The notes beneath the pieces were generated by a model that saw only the letters and a program-made list of their open reading frames with translations, was not told where the DNA came from and did no database searches. A stretch of DNA of 41,992 bases from Anaerolineae bacterium. GTDB taxonomy: Bacteria > Chloroflexota > Anaerolineae > UBA4142 > SHND01. The position numbers were made by a program, and so were the translations under genes. The stretch is from assembly GCA_021463195.1 (NCBI GenBank), contig JAJTXZ010000041.1, forward strand, positions 1 through 41,992, in the 5' to 3' direction. This document shows positions 1-7,645 of the stretch, one piece after another (within the stretch, counting starts at the first letter, position 1; each line of letters begins with the position of its first letter).

Positions 1-69
1 CATTTCGAATGCAATGAGAAATCTCGTTTGACGCGCAAGGTCGAGATTTCTCGCCTCCGCTCGAAATGA
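1..69. repeat. Long imperfect inverted repeat
   Basis: The left arm (1-26) and right arm (42-69) are complementary around a short centre, with TCGA...GAGAAATCTCG facing CGAGATTTCTC...TCGAAATGA. It may extend past the left edge. Similar TTTCGA...GAAATCTC palindromes are common intergenic repeats in several bacterial phyla (recalled, not searched). No coding frame is evident here. It could form a hairpin in a transcript from the left. Confidence 0.6.
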
Positions 70-128
70 CAGTTTGCGCGACTTTGTGCCAGCCCTACTC
101 TCCGCATTACACGCGCCAACGCATAATT

Positions 129-157
129 TTGCGCGTCCCTTTTGTGTTGATTATAAT
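129..157 (+). promoter_or_regulatory. Candidate promoter of the FmdB-type gene
   Basis: A perfect TATAAT lies at 152-157. The weak -35 TTGCGC is at 129-134 with a 17-bp spacer. Transcription would start near 164, giving a leader of about 50 nt to the ATG at 213, with GAGG at 203-206 as a modest ribosome binding site. Confidence 0.5.
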
Positions 158-212
158 TGCGCTGTCCGAACAAACCTTTCGGAAAGCATAAATCACCAAT
201 TCGAGGTCGCGC

Positions 213-623
213 ATGCCTATTTACGAATATCGCTGCGGCAATTGCAAACGCCGCGTCAGCATTTTTTTTCGCACACTCGCCGCCGCGCAAAACGATACGC
301 CGCATTGTCCGCATTGCGACAGTGAAAATCTAGCGCGCCTCGTCTCGCGTTTTGCGACGATGAAATCCGAAGAGGCGCGCATGGACGCGATGGCGGACCC
401 GTCCGCGTTCGGCGATGTAGACGAGAACGACCCCAAGAGCATGGCGCGCTTTATGAAAAAGATGAGCGGCGAGATGGGCGAAGAGATGGGCCCCGAATTT
501 GATGAAATGGTGGGACGTCTCGAAGCGGGCGAGAGTCCCGAAGAGATCGAAAAGACGATGCCCGAAATGGGCGGCATGGGCGACGAGGGGGAGATGAATG
601 GTATGGGAGAAGTGGGGATATAG
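213..623 (+). CDS. FmdB-family zinc ribbon protein
   Basis: This 136-residue protein begins MPIYEYRCGNC, the hallmark of the FmdB/CxxC_CxxC_SSSS putative regulatory family. Two CxxC knuckles (C8/C11 and about C33/C36, CPHC) would bind one zinc ion. The rest, from about residue 50, is acidic and Met/Gly-rich (many GEM, EMG and MGG steps) and probably disordered. FmdB was named from a formamidase-amidase gene cluster, but the biochemical role of the family is unclear; small size and a zinc ribbon suggest nucleic-acid or protein binding. The ATG is preceded by GAGG at 203-206. It is monocistronic, and the next gene converges on it. The family call is firm; the function is not known. Confidence 0.85.
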   Translation: MPIYEYRCGNCKRRVSIFFRTLAAAQNDTPHCPHCDSENLARLVSRFATMKSEEARMDAMADPSAFGDVDENDPKSMARFMKKMSGEMGEEMGPEFDEMVGRLEAGESPEEIEKTMPEMGGMGDEGEMNGMGEVGI

Positions 624-646
624 AAATTCGCGTTTCTGCATCTCGC

Positions 647-672
647 AAAAAAAATCGTGCAAGTGGCACGAT
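647..672 (-). terminator. Intrinsic terminator of the secreted-protein pair
   Basis: On the minus strand ATCGTGC (672-666), a 5-nt loop and GCACGAT (660-654) form a 7-bp stem followed by a run of T (654-647). It lies just past the stop of the gene ending at 679 and separates it from the convergent FmdB gene. Confidence 0.6.
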
Positions 673-678
673 CAAAGT

Positions 679-1308
679 TTATTTAGAACTACTTGATTGC
701 TTTTGTTGTACTAATTCACCGGTTTCTACGTTGAAAATAAAGTTGCTACCATCCTCGGATTCGAGGATTAGATATTCTTCTTTTCCTTCGATAATTGAGA
801 CCGGACCTGCTTTGATCGGAGTCAAGTAGACCTGATCACCGCTCGGTTCCCCATTTGTCCACTCTCGACGTACGAGAACTCCTTGCGAAGTGTCGACTCT
901 GCCGTCATCTAGTTCTTTGATATAACTTCCCGCATAAATCCGAATAATAGTTTTCGCTTTCCACTGATACCATGAATTGCGAATCTTGATTCCTGCCTGA
1001 ATAAATTGCGTCTCAGTCTGTTGGACAAGGACGCCATTAGCAATGGGTGTTTCTCCCAAGACAAGTACAGGTTCGGGTTGGTCTGTCTTGAGCGGACGGG
1101 CTTTTGGGTGTGGGATCGCAGTCAGTTCTGCGACAGCCGTTCCGCGCAACTGCGCCTCTTTGGCTACACCAGTTGCTTTATAGGGTGGAAGGTCATCGGG
1201 CTCAGGATCATCGCCTCGGGCATGCAGGGCAAAAAAAATCGAACCCACCAGAACAACCACAGTGGCACATATGAGAGTGAGAATGAATCTCTTTCTTGGA
1301 AAGAACAT
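679..1308 (-). CDS. Secreted or membrane-anchored protein of unknown function
   Basis: The product is 209 residues. Residues 1-9 are basic (MFFPRKRF) and about 10-32 are one hydrophobic segment, so it is exported or anchored by its N-terminus. The mature part is rich in beta-type sequence, with a low-complexity Gln/Ser/Lys tail. I recognise no family. The ATG at 1308 is chosen because GAAGGAG lies at 1320-1314, five bases upstream; a longer frame from a GTG at 1335 would overlap the upstream gene and place that ribosome site inside the CDS. It starts 11 bp after the stop of the gene at 1320-2408, so the two are one transcription unit. Codon use is less CGCG-rich than the core genes around it, which suggests an acquired pair. 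A terminator follows at 647-672. Confidence 0.7.
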   Translation of the reverse strand: MFFPRKRFILTLICATVVVLVGSIFFALHARGDDPEPDDLPPYKATGVAKEAQLRGTAVAELTAIPHPKARPLKTDQPEPVLVLGETPIANGVLVQQTETQFIQAGIKIRNSWYQWKAKTIIRIYAGSYIKELDDGRVDTSQGVLVRREWTNGEPSGDQVYLTPIKAGPVSIIEGKEEYLILESEDGSNFIFNVETGELVQQKQSSSSK

Positions 1309-1319
1309 ACTTACTCCTT

Positions 1320-2408
1320 CTATGGATATTGCCACATAATGTCAGTTGACCAACGCAAGCTTTGGCTCGTTCGAGGATCGCTGTCGAGCGCGGTCTTTAA
1401 TTGAGTCCAGCCGCTTGCAGGAGTATTCTTAGTGGTTGCTGGGCACGCATGGGTAGTTCCCGCTACTTGTTGACAAGCTTGATATTGTGTGAATGATCCT
1501 CTAAATGCCATTTTAGCCCGTCCAGCACCAACATTGTATAGGTTGAGCGCTTCCCATTGATTCGCATTTTTCCCATTGGTATTATAAATTTCGGGTAAGG
1601 GCCAAGCAGGACTTGCAAGCCAAGCAACATATAGAACGTCATCTTCGGTCCAACCATTACTCAAGGATACTGGCGGATTTTTACATCCAGGGCAATTTCC
1701 AAAATCGTAGTAAAAAAGAGTGTATGTACCTGCATTGAATTGGGCAAACCCATCTACCCACTCTCTTGTTTCTGTTGGTGTGTTATAAAGAACCTCGATG
1801 TTGTTCCCCCCAACGACTGATTCCTTGCTACGATATGGTAAAGTAGGATCATCGATATACAAATTCAGGTTCTTTATCATTCGCGCCCATTCCTGCCCGT
1901 GAGTGTACATATCAAGATTATTGTTCAACAGTGGTGCATTATTTGTCCCGACTACGATTGTTACACGGGCATTAGCAGGACTATTAGTCCAAAAACCATC
2001 CATGAACCCTGTGATTGCGTGTGCTATTGCATCGGTAGTAGCAAATGGTCTTTGACCATTTGGCGCAAAAATGCCCGTTCCATAACAGTAGTTAATACAG
2101 TTTTGCCCATTCCATGTGGGCGATCCATAGTCCATGACAACTACAGAATTCAAAGGTGCTGTGCCTGCTGTTACAGCATCGCCAAGCTGGTATCCCCAAT
2201 TCAGATGTACGTTGTAGGATGTTGTGCCAACGTAACGGCTGGAAGTATATTTTGGTGCGGCCTCCGGATCCAACTGGGGCGCGGCAAATATACTCGTAGG
2301 ATTGGCTGCGCTCTGCAAGAGCAAGAGAAATAGAGAGGCAAGAACACAAATACGTAGACGATGGTTCGGCAAAAGATCAGATAACCTGCTAAGAAGCGAT
2401 GTATTCAT
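1320..2408 (-). CDS. Secreted protein of unknown function with signal peptide
   Basis: The product is 362 residues with an N-terminal signal sequence (basic stretch to about residue 20, hydrophobic LASLFLLLLQ core, cleavage probably near IFAA). The mature part is rich in Asn, Tyr, Trp and Gly. It contains VVVMDYGSP, TIVVGTNN and cysteine pairs (NCINYC, NCPGC, CQQ...HACP) that may form disulfides or bind metal. The spaced hydrophobic beta strands ending in Asp/Asn resemble glycosidase-like barrels, but I cannot assign a family. The start at 2408 is set by GGAGG at 2420-2416, seven bases upstream. It is the first gene of a two-gene unit, with a candidate operator at 2491-2512 upstream. Base composition is lower in CGCG than the flanking core genes. 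Confidence 0.7.
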   Translation of the reverse strand: MNTSLLSRLSDLLPNHRLRICVLASLFLLLLQSAANPTSIFAAPQLDPEAAPKYTSSRYVGTTSYNVHLNWGYQLGDAVTAGTAPLNSVVVMDYGSPTWNGQNCINYCYGTGIFAPNGQRPFATTDAIAHAITGFMDGFWTNSPANARVTIVVGTNNAPLLNNNLDMYTHGQEWARMIKNLNLYIDDPTLPYRSKESVVGGNNIEVLYNTPTETREWVDGFAQFNAGTYTLFYYDFGNCPGCKNPPVSLSNGWTEDDVLYVAWLASPAWPLPEIYNTNGKNANQWEALNLYNVGAGRAKMAFRGSFTQYQACQQVAGTTHACPATTKNTPASGWTQLKTALDSDPRTSQSLRWSTDIMWQYP

Positions 2409-2453
2409 CCTGTTGCCTCCAGAAACCACTGGCCATTGCCTATGTTCTACGAC

Positions 2454-2512
2454 ATTGTAATGCACTCTAACCGTTCCCTCTTTAAAATCTCGGTACAAAT
2501 TCGGTACAAATT
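2454..2512 (-). promoter_or_regulatory. Candidate activator-dependent promoter with tandem 11-bp direct repeat
   Basis: CGGTACAAATT occurs twice head to tail at 2491-2501 and 2502-2512 (AATTTGTACCG on the minus strand). Spacing is one helical turn, which is the layout of PhoB/OmpR-type sites. A -10 TACAAT lies at 2459-2454 with no recognisable -35, as expected for an activated promoter driving the secreted pair. The adjacent winged-helix gene at 2568-2939 is the obvious candidate regulator. This is inference from sequence layout. Confidence 0.45.
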
Positions 2513-2528
2513 TCCTCATCTTGCAAAC

Positions 2529-2564
2529 AAGAAGGGCGGTAGAAAATTTTCTACCGCCCTTCTT
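2529..2564 (-). terminator. 36-bp perfect palindrome, intrinsic terminator
   Basis: A perfect 36-bp palindrome is centred between 2546 and 2547 (GGGCGGTAGAAAA and its complement). It lies directly past the stop of the winged-helix gene. The G/C stem followed by T-rich sequence on both strands fits a terminator. It closely resembles the terminator at 21818-21853. Confidence 0.75.
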
Positions 2565-2567
2565 TCT

Positions 2568-2939
2568 TCATCCAACTATCACCACATATTTCTCAACGCA
2601 CCGACATCCTACATTTCGTACAAGTTCCAACACGTGCGGCGTTTCCCATGTTTCATCCAATTTGTGTCTAAGACGCTTGATTACCTGCCGCACCGTTCGT
2701 TGTTCACTTTCACCCAACGCCGTCTTGTGCTTCCAAACCTCGCGCCATAGTTCTTGGTATGGCACTACCTTCCCCGCACGCCTCGCCAAATAAATCAACA
2801 TCTCATATTCCAAGCGTGTCAACTCTATTTCTTTCTCCCCCCGCGAGACTCGCCGCGCCACCAAATCAATCCGTAACAAGAAGGCATCATTTTGTGTTTT
2901 GTGTTTTGTGTTTTGTGTTTTGTGTTTTGCATCATCCAC
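2568..2939 (-). CDS. PhoB/OmpR-type winged-helix DNA-binding protein
   Basis: The product is 123 residues, almost all a Trans_reg_C winged-helix domain: an N-terminal beta sheet (IDLVARRVSRGEKEIEL), LTRLEYEMLIYLARRAGKVVPYQELW for the HTH lead-in, RTVRQVIKRLRHKLDE for the recognition helix, and LELVRNVGCRC for the wing. It has no receiver domain. The GTG at 2939 is chosen because GGAGG (2949-2945) is five bases upstream. The open frame continues to a GTG at 3098, but that start lies inside the right-hand IS end and is probably an artefact of the insertion. Residues about 4-14 (AKHKTQNTKHKTQN) are encoded by five perfect copies of a 7-bp repeat. Because 7 is not a multiple of 3, copy-number change would switch the frame off. 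Confidence 0.7.
   Translation of the reverse strand: MDDAKHKTQNTKHKTQNDAFLLRIDLVARRVSRGEKEIELTRLEYEMLIYLARRAGKVVPYQELWREVWKHKTALGESEQRTVRQVIKRLRHKLDETWETPHVLELVRNVGCRCVEKYVVIVG
2890..2929. repeat. Heptanucleotide tandem repeat (TTTTGTG)x5
   Basis: There are five perfect copies of TTTTGTG at 2890-2924 plus a partial copy to 2929 (AAAACAC on the coding strand). They lie directly after the predicted start codon of the winged-helix gene. A slip of one unit would shift its reading frame. Confidence 0.9.
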
Positions 2940-3071
2940 AAAATCCTCCGTGTACAAATAAGCCACCGAATCCCAGTTGACGAAGCTCTCTGCTCGGTTT
3001 CCTCCTTTCTTGTCTATCGGAAGCAACAATACGCAAAGTATGCGCACCTTACCATTTGTTATCGGCAATCC

Positions 3072-3085
3072 GCCATCAGCTGCCT
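3072..3085. repeat. Target-site duplication, left copy
   Basis: GCCATCAGCTGCCT abuts the left inverted repeat of the IS-like element and recurs exactly at 3830-3843 next to the right inverted repeat. A 14-bp duplication is at the long end for IS4-type elements. Confidence 0.85.
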
Positions 3086-3829
3086 GAGTAGCTAACACTT
3101 TCGCCAGACGGGTTCAAGGCGGAATGGTTTGATCGAAGTGGATGCTCACACAACGGCCATCGGGCAAGGTGACGTAGGTATTGTTCGCCATGCGAATCAG
3201 ATAATTCCAGCCGAATGCAAGGCATTTTTCAGCCCAATCGGTGTCCCGAAAGCCGCGATCCGCCAAGAAGGTTACAGAACTAGTCAATGCCAACAAGCGT
3301 GCGACCTGCGCCAACAATTCGGCACAGGCTTCCATCTGAATCAACCCTGTGCCTTCGACCACGAGCCACGCCAACGGGAGGGCGCGAAAGCAATGCGACA
3401 GCGAGAGCCGAAAAAATTGCAGCGCTTTGTGATTGACGGCACAGCCATCTAGAATGATAAAGACCGGCTTGCTTGCCCATTGTTGTAACACTGTTTGCAT
3501 CAACGGTTCGTAAAACGTTTCGACGTTAATAAATTTGTTCGCCAGCCAACGCCGCACTTGGGCCAGTCGTCCTGCCGCTTGCGCTTCACTGGGAATATGT
3601 TGGGCGATTTGACTCAAATGCACCGAGTGCGCTTGAATCAGCCCGACCACCACCCAGACCCAATTGGCGATTCGGGTGATCCGAATTTCAGGATGGTCCG
3701 CGCGCAAAACTTTAAACAACCGCGCATATAATATGGAACTGTTGCTCATGGGAGTCCTCTTTGGTTTGGTGTGATGACCGCACCAGATTGTTACTCACAT
3801 GGGCAGTTTCTCAAAAGTGTTAGCTACTC
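3086..3829 (-). mobile_element. IS4-like element, internally deleted (744 bp)
   Basis: Terminal inverted repeats GAGTAGCTAACACTTT (3086-3101, and its complement at 3814-3829) match at 16 of 16 positions. The element is flanked by a 14-bp direct duplication (3072-3085, 3830-3843). Its single reading frame is a transposase truncated at the C-terminus. The intact ends and duplication show it arrived by transposition. Either it moved in trans as a short element or it lost its 3' part after landing. It sits between darA and the winged-helix gene. Confidence 0.85.
3114..3749 (-). pseudogene. IS4-family transposase, C-terminally truncated
   Basis: The frame encodes 211 residues. An N-terminal helical region is followed by the first catalytic Asp in VFIILDGCAVN (about residue 100) and the second in VTFLADRGFRDTDW (about residue 167), then LIRMANN, as in the DDE core of IS4-type transposases. 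The family's C-terminal Y-x2-R-x3-E-x6-K segment with the catalytic Glu is missing: the frame stops 12 residues after the DGRCV strand, close to the element end. Intact relatives are usually about 350-450 residues. AGAGGA upstream of the ATG at 3749 would allow translation, but the protein should be inactive as a transposase. It might still bind the ends. Confidence 0.85.
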
Positions 3830-3843
3830 GCCATCAGCTGCCT
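3830..3843. repeat. Target-site duplication, right copy
   Basis: This is an exact second copy of the 14 bp at 3072-3085, directly after the right end of the element. Its last two bases contribute to the TAG stop of darA at 3844-3842, so the insertion left that gene end unchanged. Confidence 0.85.
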
Positions 3844-4171
3844 AGAATTTTTCAAATCGTTCGATATTTTGCACAAACACCACCGCGCCGCCGACTTGTA
3901 CCTCCACCGGCGGCGGCATGTATAACTCGCCCGGCTCCATAACCGGCGGCATCGGATTTACGAACTGCGTTCGCGTGGTGCAATTCTCTTTGATAATTTT
4001 CAGCGCCGCGTCAACCTGATGATCTTCGACGCCGATAAAAAGCGTGCCATTCCCCTCGCGCAAAAAACCGCCCGTGCTGCTGACGAGGGTGGATTGAAAA
4101 TTCGCTTCGCGCAGCGCATCGCTCAACGCGCCCGCGTCATCACTTTGAACGATTGCAATAACTAGTTTCAT
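3842..4171 (-). CDS. darA: Cyclic-di-AMP receptor DarA/YaaQ (PII-like)
   Basis: The product is 109 residues, the usual length of the YaaQ/DarA family. It has the family signature throughout: MKLVIAIVQSDDA strand, STGGFLREGNGTLFIGVED in the ligand-binding region, then NPMPP and PVEVQVGGAVVFVQNIERFEKF. Family members fold like PII proteins, form trimers and bind c-di-AMP in the cytoplasm; the downstream target is generally unknown. GGAGG six bases before the ATG at 4171 supports the start. It lies directly downstream of tmk, the same neighbour as Bacillus yaaQ. The IS-like element inserted directly after its stop codon. I see no c-di-AMP cyclase gene in the window. Confidence 0.93.
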   Translation of the reverse strand: MKLVIAIVQSDDAGALSDALREANFQSTLVSSTGGFLREGNGTLFIGVEDHQVDAALKIIKENCTTRTQFVNPMPPVMEPGELYMPPPVEVQVGGAVVFVQNIERFEKF

Positions 4172-4234
4172 AGTTTGCCTCCAGAGGGGATTTTACAGTT
4201 TGAAAAATTTTAACGTCGGCGTCGTCAAAATTTT

Positions 4235-4879
4235 TCAACTAGAAAGATTCACGCGCAGACGCGGCGACAGCTGCGCGCGCAAGTCTGCTTGCACACTCTC
4301 GACGGCGCGCGAACCGTCAATGACAATCCACCGCGCCGGTTCGGCTTGCCGCAACAGTTTGTAACCGTTATAGACCCGCGCGTAAAATTCGCGCGTCTGC
4401 ACATCCATCCGATTCAATTCTTCGCCCCGCGCGTGGCCCTGGTTGCGCCGCGCCAGACCCGCTTCAATGTCCAGCTCGAAATAAAATGTGAGGTCCGGTT
4501 TCAAGCCTCCCGTCGCGTAACGCGTCACATCGCGCACCATCGCCAAATCCAACTGCCGTCCATAACCCTGATACGCCAGCGTCGAATCGGCGTAACGGTC
4601 GCACAAGACAATTTTATCCTGCGCCAACGCGGGACGAATCACTTCCGCGACAATTTGCGCGCGCGCCGCGTTGTACAACAAAAATTCGGTCAAAGGCGCC
4701 ATGTTATCATTACGCAGCGAATGAATCACGCCGCGAATCTGTTCGCTGATGGCGGCGCCGCCCGGCTCGCGCGTCAAAACAATCTTGGCAGCGCCAAATT
4801 GCGCGCGCAAAAATTCCGCCAACAAGCGCGCCTGTGTGGATTTGCCGCTGCCGTCCATACCTTCCAAGGTAATGAACAT
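4235..4879 (-). CDS. tmk: Thymidylate kinase
   Basis: The product is 214 residues and phosphorylates dTMP to dTDP with ATP in DNA precursor synthesis. The P-loop is GMDGSGKST (residues 7-15). TREPGG follows at about 38-43 and the DRY motif (LCDRYADSTLAYQGYGR) at about 93-109. GLARRNQGHARGEELNRMD carries the lid region. Length and motif order are normal. The ATG at 4879 is seven bases after the stop of the R3H ATPase gene. No good ribosome site is visible next to it, so translation may depend on coupling. The order R3H ATPase-tmk-darA suggests one minus-strand unit. Confidence 0.97.
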   Translation of the reverse strand: MFITLEGMDGSGKSTQARLLAEFLRAQFGAAKIVLTREPGGAAISEQIRGVIHSLRNDNMAPLTEFLLYNAARAQIVAEVIRPALAQDKIVLCDRYADSTLAYQGYGRQLDLAMVRDVTRYATGGLKPDLTFYFELDIEAGLARRNQGHARGEELNRMDVQTREFYARVYNGYKLLRQAEPARWIVIDGSRAVESVQADLRAQLSPRLRVNLSS

Positions 4880-4886
4880 CTATAAA

Positions 4887-6470
4887 CTATCCAACCTCTG
4901 ACGCATATACGCGCACGCGGCGGCGCGGTTCTTTGCCAAGCGAGCGCGAAAAAAGATTCGCTTCGCGAATGCGTTCGTGTTGAAAACGGCGAATGAACGC
5001 GCTCTGCGGCGCGAGTTCGACAGAATGCGTCCCATTCAAAACGCGTTGAATCGCGTCATTCGTTTCTTGCAGCGCTTGCGACAGCGGGTCATCCTTGACC
5101 GCGACGCCAAACAAATCTTCGAGAATTCCTTCCATTTGCGCGATGGTATTCGAACGCAAAACATACACCGGAATTCCGCTGCGCTCGGCGTCCACTACCG
5201 CGGGCGGACGTTTCTTGTAATAATTTCTGAGCGTCAAAACCGCTTCGGCTTCGTTCACATCGTCCACAATGCGAATCGGCACATCCAGCGCTTTGGCGGC
5301 GGTTTCGAGGCGGTCTTGACTCACGCCATACGGGTAAAAACGCATCGGCTTGCGCGCGGCGCCGGGCGCAGGCAGCGCGTGATGCGCGGGACGCTCTCCC
5401 ATTTTGCCATCGCCGCGTTCGCGGCGCGCGGTGGCGCGCTCGCCTTGACGCGGCGCGAGATGCACGCGCGTTTCCGGGCGTCGAATATCCACCGCGCCCG
5501 TTTCCACATCGCGCGTGCGAATTTCAGGCGACAACGGGCGTCCACGCAAAAAGGAATCCACCGCCGCCGCGACATCATTATGCGCCGCCACGCGATTGCG
5601 CGCCTGAATTTCGACGAGAATATCAAACGTCGGCGGCGCTTTGCGTTCGAGAATGCTTTTTTGCGTGCCGCGTCGGCGCGCTTCTTCGTCCGAAAGCGTA
5701 ACGCTCTGAATGCCGCCAACCAAATCCATCAGCGTCGGATTCATCAAAAGATTGTCGAGCGTTTGACCGTGCGCGGTGCCAATCAACTGCACGCCGCGCT
5801 CGGCGATGGTGCGCGCGGCTTCCGCTTCGAGCTCGCGTCCGATTTCATCAATCACAATCACTTCGGGCATGTGATTCTCGACCGCTTCAATCATGACCTC
5901 GTGCTGCAGCGCGGGTTTAGGCACTTGCATCCGCCGCGCTTTGCCGATGGCGGGATGCGGAATATCGCCGTCGCCGCCAATTTCATTCGACGTATCCACA
6001 ATCACTACGCGCTTGGTATCGCCCAATACGCGCGCGGCTTCGCGCAGCATTGTCGTTTTGCCCACGCCGGGACGCCCGAGCAACAAAACGCTTTTGCCCG
6101 ATTCGACAATATCGCGAATGATGTCCATCGTGCCAAACACGGCGCGTCCGACGCGACACGTCAAGCCGACGACGCGTCCTTTGCGATTGCGAATCGCCGA
6201 GATGCGATGCAGCGTGCGCGGAATGCCCGCGCGATTATCTTCGGAAAAATCGCCGATGCGCGAGACAATGTAATCAATATCGGCTTCGGTGACTTCGGTT
6301 TCCGCCAAAATTTTTTCGCCGTGCGTGTAACGCGCTTCAGGCAGCCGCCCGAGGTCCAACACAATTTCGAGCAAATTTTGCGATTCGCCAATATCGGCGA
6401 GCGCCACTTTTAAATGCGGCGGCAAAACGGAAATTAAAACTTGGAGGTCATCAGTGAGTATATGTTCCAT
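4887..6470 (-). CDS. R3H domain AAA ATPase (SpoIIIAA/Ycf45-like)
   Basis: The product is 527 residues. An N-terminal region precedes a single AAA-type ATPase domain: Walker [10 protein letters not shown] at about 132-140, Walker B VIVIDEIG at about 205-212, and an arginine-rich segment after it. This is the arrangement in SpoIIIAA and the chloroplast Ycf45 family. A poorly conserved Arg/Ala-rich linker (about 325-375) joins a second domain and a C-terminal R3H motif ([19 protein letters not shown]...RRRVRVYA), which binds single-stranded nucleic acid. The cellular role is not established; a link to RNA or ssDNA handling is inference from the R3H domain. The ATG at 6470 is preferred to a TTG one codon earlier. 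It is the first gene of the unit with tmk and darA. Confidence 0.85.
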   Translation of the reverse strand: MEHILTDDLQVLISVLPPHLKVALADIGESQNLLEIVLDLGRLPEARYTHGEKILAETEVTEADIDYIVSRIGDFSEDNRAGIPRTLHRISAIRNRKGRVVGLTCRVGRAVFGTMDIIRDIVESGKSVLLLGRPGVGKTTMLREAARVLGDTKRVVIVDTSNEIGGDGDIPHPAIGKARRMQVPKPALQHEVMIEAVENHMPEVIVIDEIGRELEAEAARTIAERGVQLIGTAHGQTLDNLLMNPTLMDLVGGIQSVTLSDEEARRRGTQKSILERKAPPTFDILVEIQARNRVAAHNDVAAAVDSFLRGRPLSPEIRTRDVETGAVDIRRPETRVHLAPRQGERATARRERGDGKMGERPAHHALPAPGAARKPMRFYPYGVSQDRLETAAKALDVPIRIVDDVNEAEAVLTLRNYYKKRPPAVVDAERSGIPVYVLRSNTIAQMEGILEDLFGVAVKDDPLSQALQETNDAIQRVLNGTHSVELAPQSAFIRRFQHERIREANLFSRSLGKEPRRRVRVYASEVG

Positions 6471-6576
6471 CAAAAGACAGGTGGCAGAGCTCGAGTTACA
6501 GGTTACCGCTCGCGACGCGCGCGCAAATGATCATTCGCGCGCCGCGCGTTGTAACGTGTGACTTGCCGCAACCTTT

Positions 6577-7593
6577 TTATTTTTCGCGGACACGCTGCGT
6601 CCGATGTATGGCAGGCGTTTTTGAGGTTTCCAAAACCGGCGCGAGCCACGGCAGCGGTTCACGCACGCGCACAGTGGTATGTTTCACCATATTGCTGCGC
6701 TCCAACTGAAGCGCCAGACCGGCGGCTTCTAGCGGCGCGCGAATTCCACCTTCGTAATCGCGTACGGCGACATAAATGGGCCGTGTGCGCGTTTTGCTAA
6801 TGAGAGACATCGTTTGCGCCACCACGTCCGCCGCGTAGGCGCCTGCTTGCGGCGTCAGATAAAAGCGCACCCATGTCGCTAAACGTCCGCGCGTGATCCG
6901 CGCCAAACCGGTCAATGTTCCGCCGTCTTCAATTAGATAACTGGTGCCGTTCAAATATTCCCACCAGTCTTCCGGTTTGCCCGATACGCCTTCGGTGGTC
7001 AACATCGCTTCGGCGCTCTGGACATGGCGCGGCGTCACCGCCGCGTATAAACGCAGCACATTCCACGTGTCGCGTTTTCGCAGACGGCGTATGGCCAAGA
7101 CGGATTTGCTTGCCGTTTGAGCGGCGCGCAGCGCGCGGACGCCGGACGCATCTAGAAAAAAGATTTGCTCGCGCGTAAACGTCACAAAGCCCGCCTGTTG
7201 AAATACTTGTTCCGCGCCATTTCCGTACGGCACGGTGGCATAAATCCGCTGGCAACCCAATGCGCCCAAACCACGCGCCGCTTCCGCCAACAAACGATAC
7301 CATGTCGTCACCGCGTCGGCATTGCGATACAGCGCGGGCGCAATAAACGTAATATCCGCTTCGGAATGATTTTTACGCTGTCGCGCTTGGACGACGCCGA
7401 GCGCGTGTTGTTTACGTTCGTTTTCATACACCACAAACGTTTCGGCGCCCATATTGCCGAATGAAACGCGCGACGCCAGCGCGTCGGTCATGGGCGACCC
7501 GCCGAACAGCTGCAGGCGCTCGAAATCGAGTTCCACGCCGCGCGTCGCCAATTCAGCCAACGCGCGCAAATCGAGGATAACGGGCGGAAGCAT
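6577..7593 (-). CDS. GNAT-family N-acetyltransferase, two-domain
   Basis: The product is 338 residues and resembles tandem GNAT folds. The first (about 1-150) includes ALGVVQARQ, a mid-domain helix and YATVPYGNGAEQVFQQAGFVTFTREQIF, the usual C-terminal alpha/beta end of GNAT proteins. The second (about 165-320) repeats the pattern with LTGLARITRG and IYVAVRDYEGGIRAPLEAAGLALQ. The acetyl-CoA loop is degenerate in both halves, so activity and substrate are uncertain. The ATG at 7593 lies six bases after a good -10 hexamer, so its mRNA is probably leaderless. It is transcribed on its own, downstream of the terminator that closes the envelope cluster. Confidence 0.7.
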   Translation of the reverse strand: MLPPVILDLRALAELATRGVELDFERLQLFGGSPMTDALASRVSFGNMGAETFVVYENERKQHALGVVQARQRKNHSEADITFIAPALYRNADAVTTWYRLLAEAARGLGALGCQRIYATVPYGNGAEQVFQQAGFVTFTREQIFFLDASGVRALRAAQTASKSVLAIRRLRKRDTWNVLRLYAAVTPRHVQSAEAMLTTEGVSGKPEDWWEYLNGTSYLIEDGGTLTGLARITRGRLATWVRFYLTPQAGAYAADVVAQTMSLISKTRTRPIYVAVRDYEGGIRAPLEAAGLALQLERSNMVKHTTVRVREPLPWLAPVLETSKTPAIHRTQRVREK

Positions 7594-7599
7594 AAAATA

Positions 7600-7628
7600 A
7601 TTTTACTACGTTGAATAGGGTTTGTAAA
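7600..7628 (-). promoter_or_regulatory. Promoter of the GNAT gene, leaderless layout
   Basis: The -35 is TTTACA (7628-7623), the spacer is 17 bp, and the -10 is TAAAAT (7605-7600). Six bases separate the -10 from the ATG, so the transcript should start at the start codon. The -35 overlaps the T-run of the upstream terminator. Confidence 0.65.
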
Positions 7629-7645
7629 AAAGCCGCATGCGGCTT
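7626..7645 (-). terminator. Terminator overlapping the metallopeptidase stop codon
   Basis: The palindrome AAGCCGCATGCGGCTT (7645-7630) is followed by TTTT on the minus strand. Its first bases include the TAA stop of the peptidase gene. It closes the envelope cluster. Confidence 0.75.

Noticed and set aside
2568-3098. Longer winged-helix protein starting at GTG 3098
   Set aside because: That start lies inside the end of the IS-like element, and the extra residues show no domain. GGAGG before GTG 2939 gives a better start.
4977-6413. Open frame of 478 codons opposite the R3H ATPase gene
   Set aside because: Composition is dominated by Arg, His, Ala and Phe and no motif is visible; the minus-strand gene explains the region.
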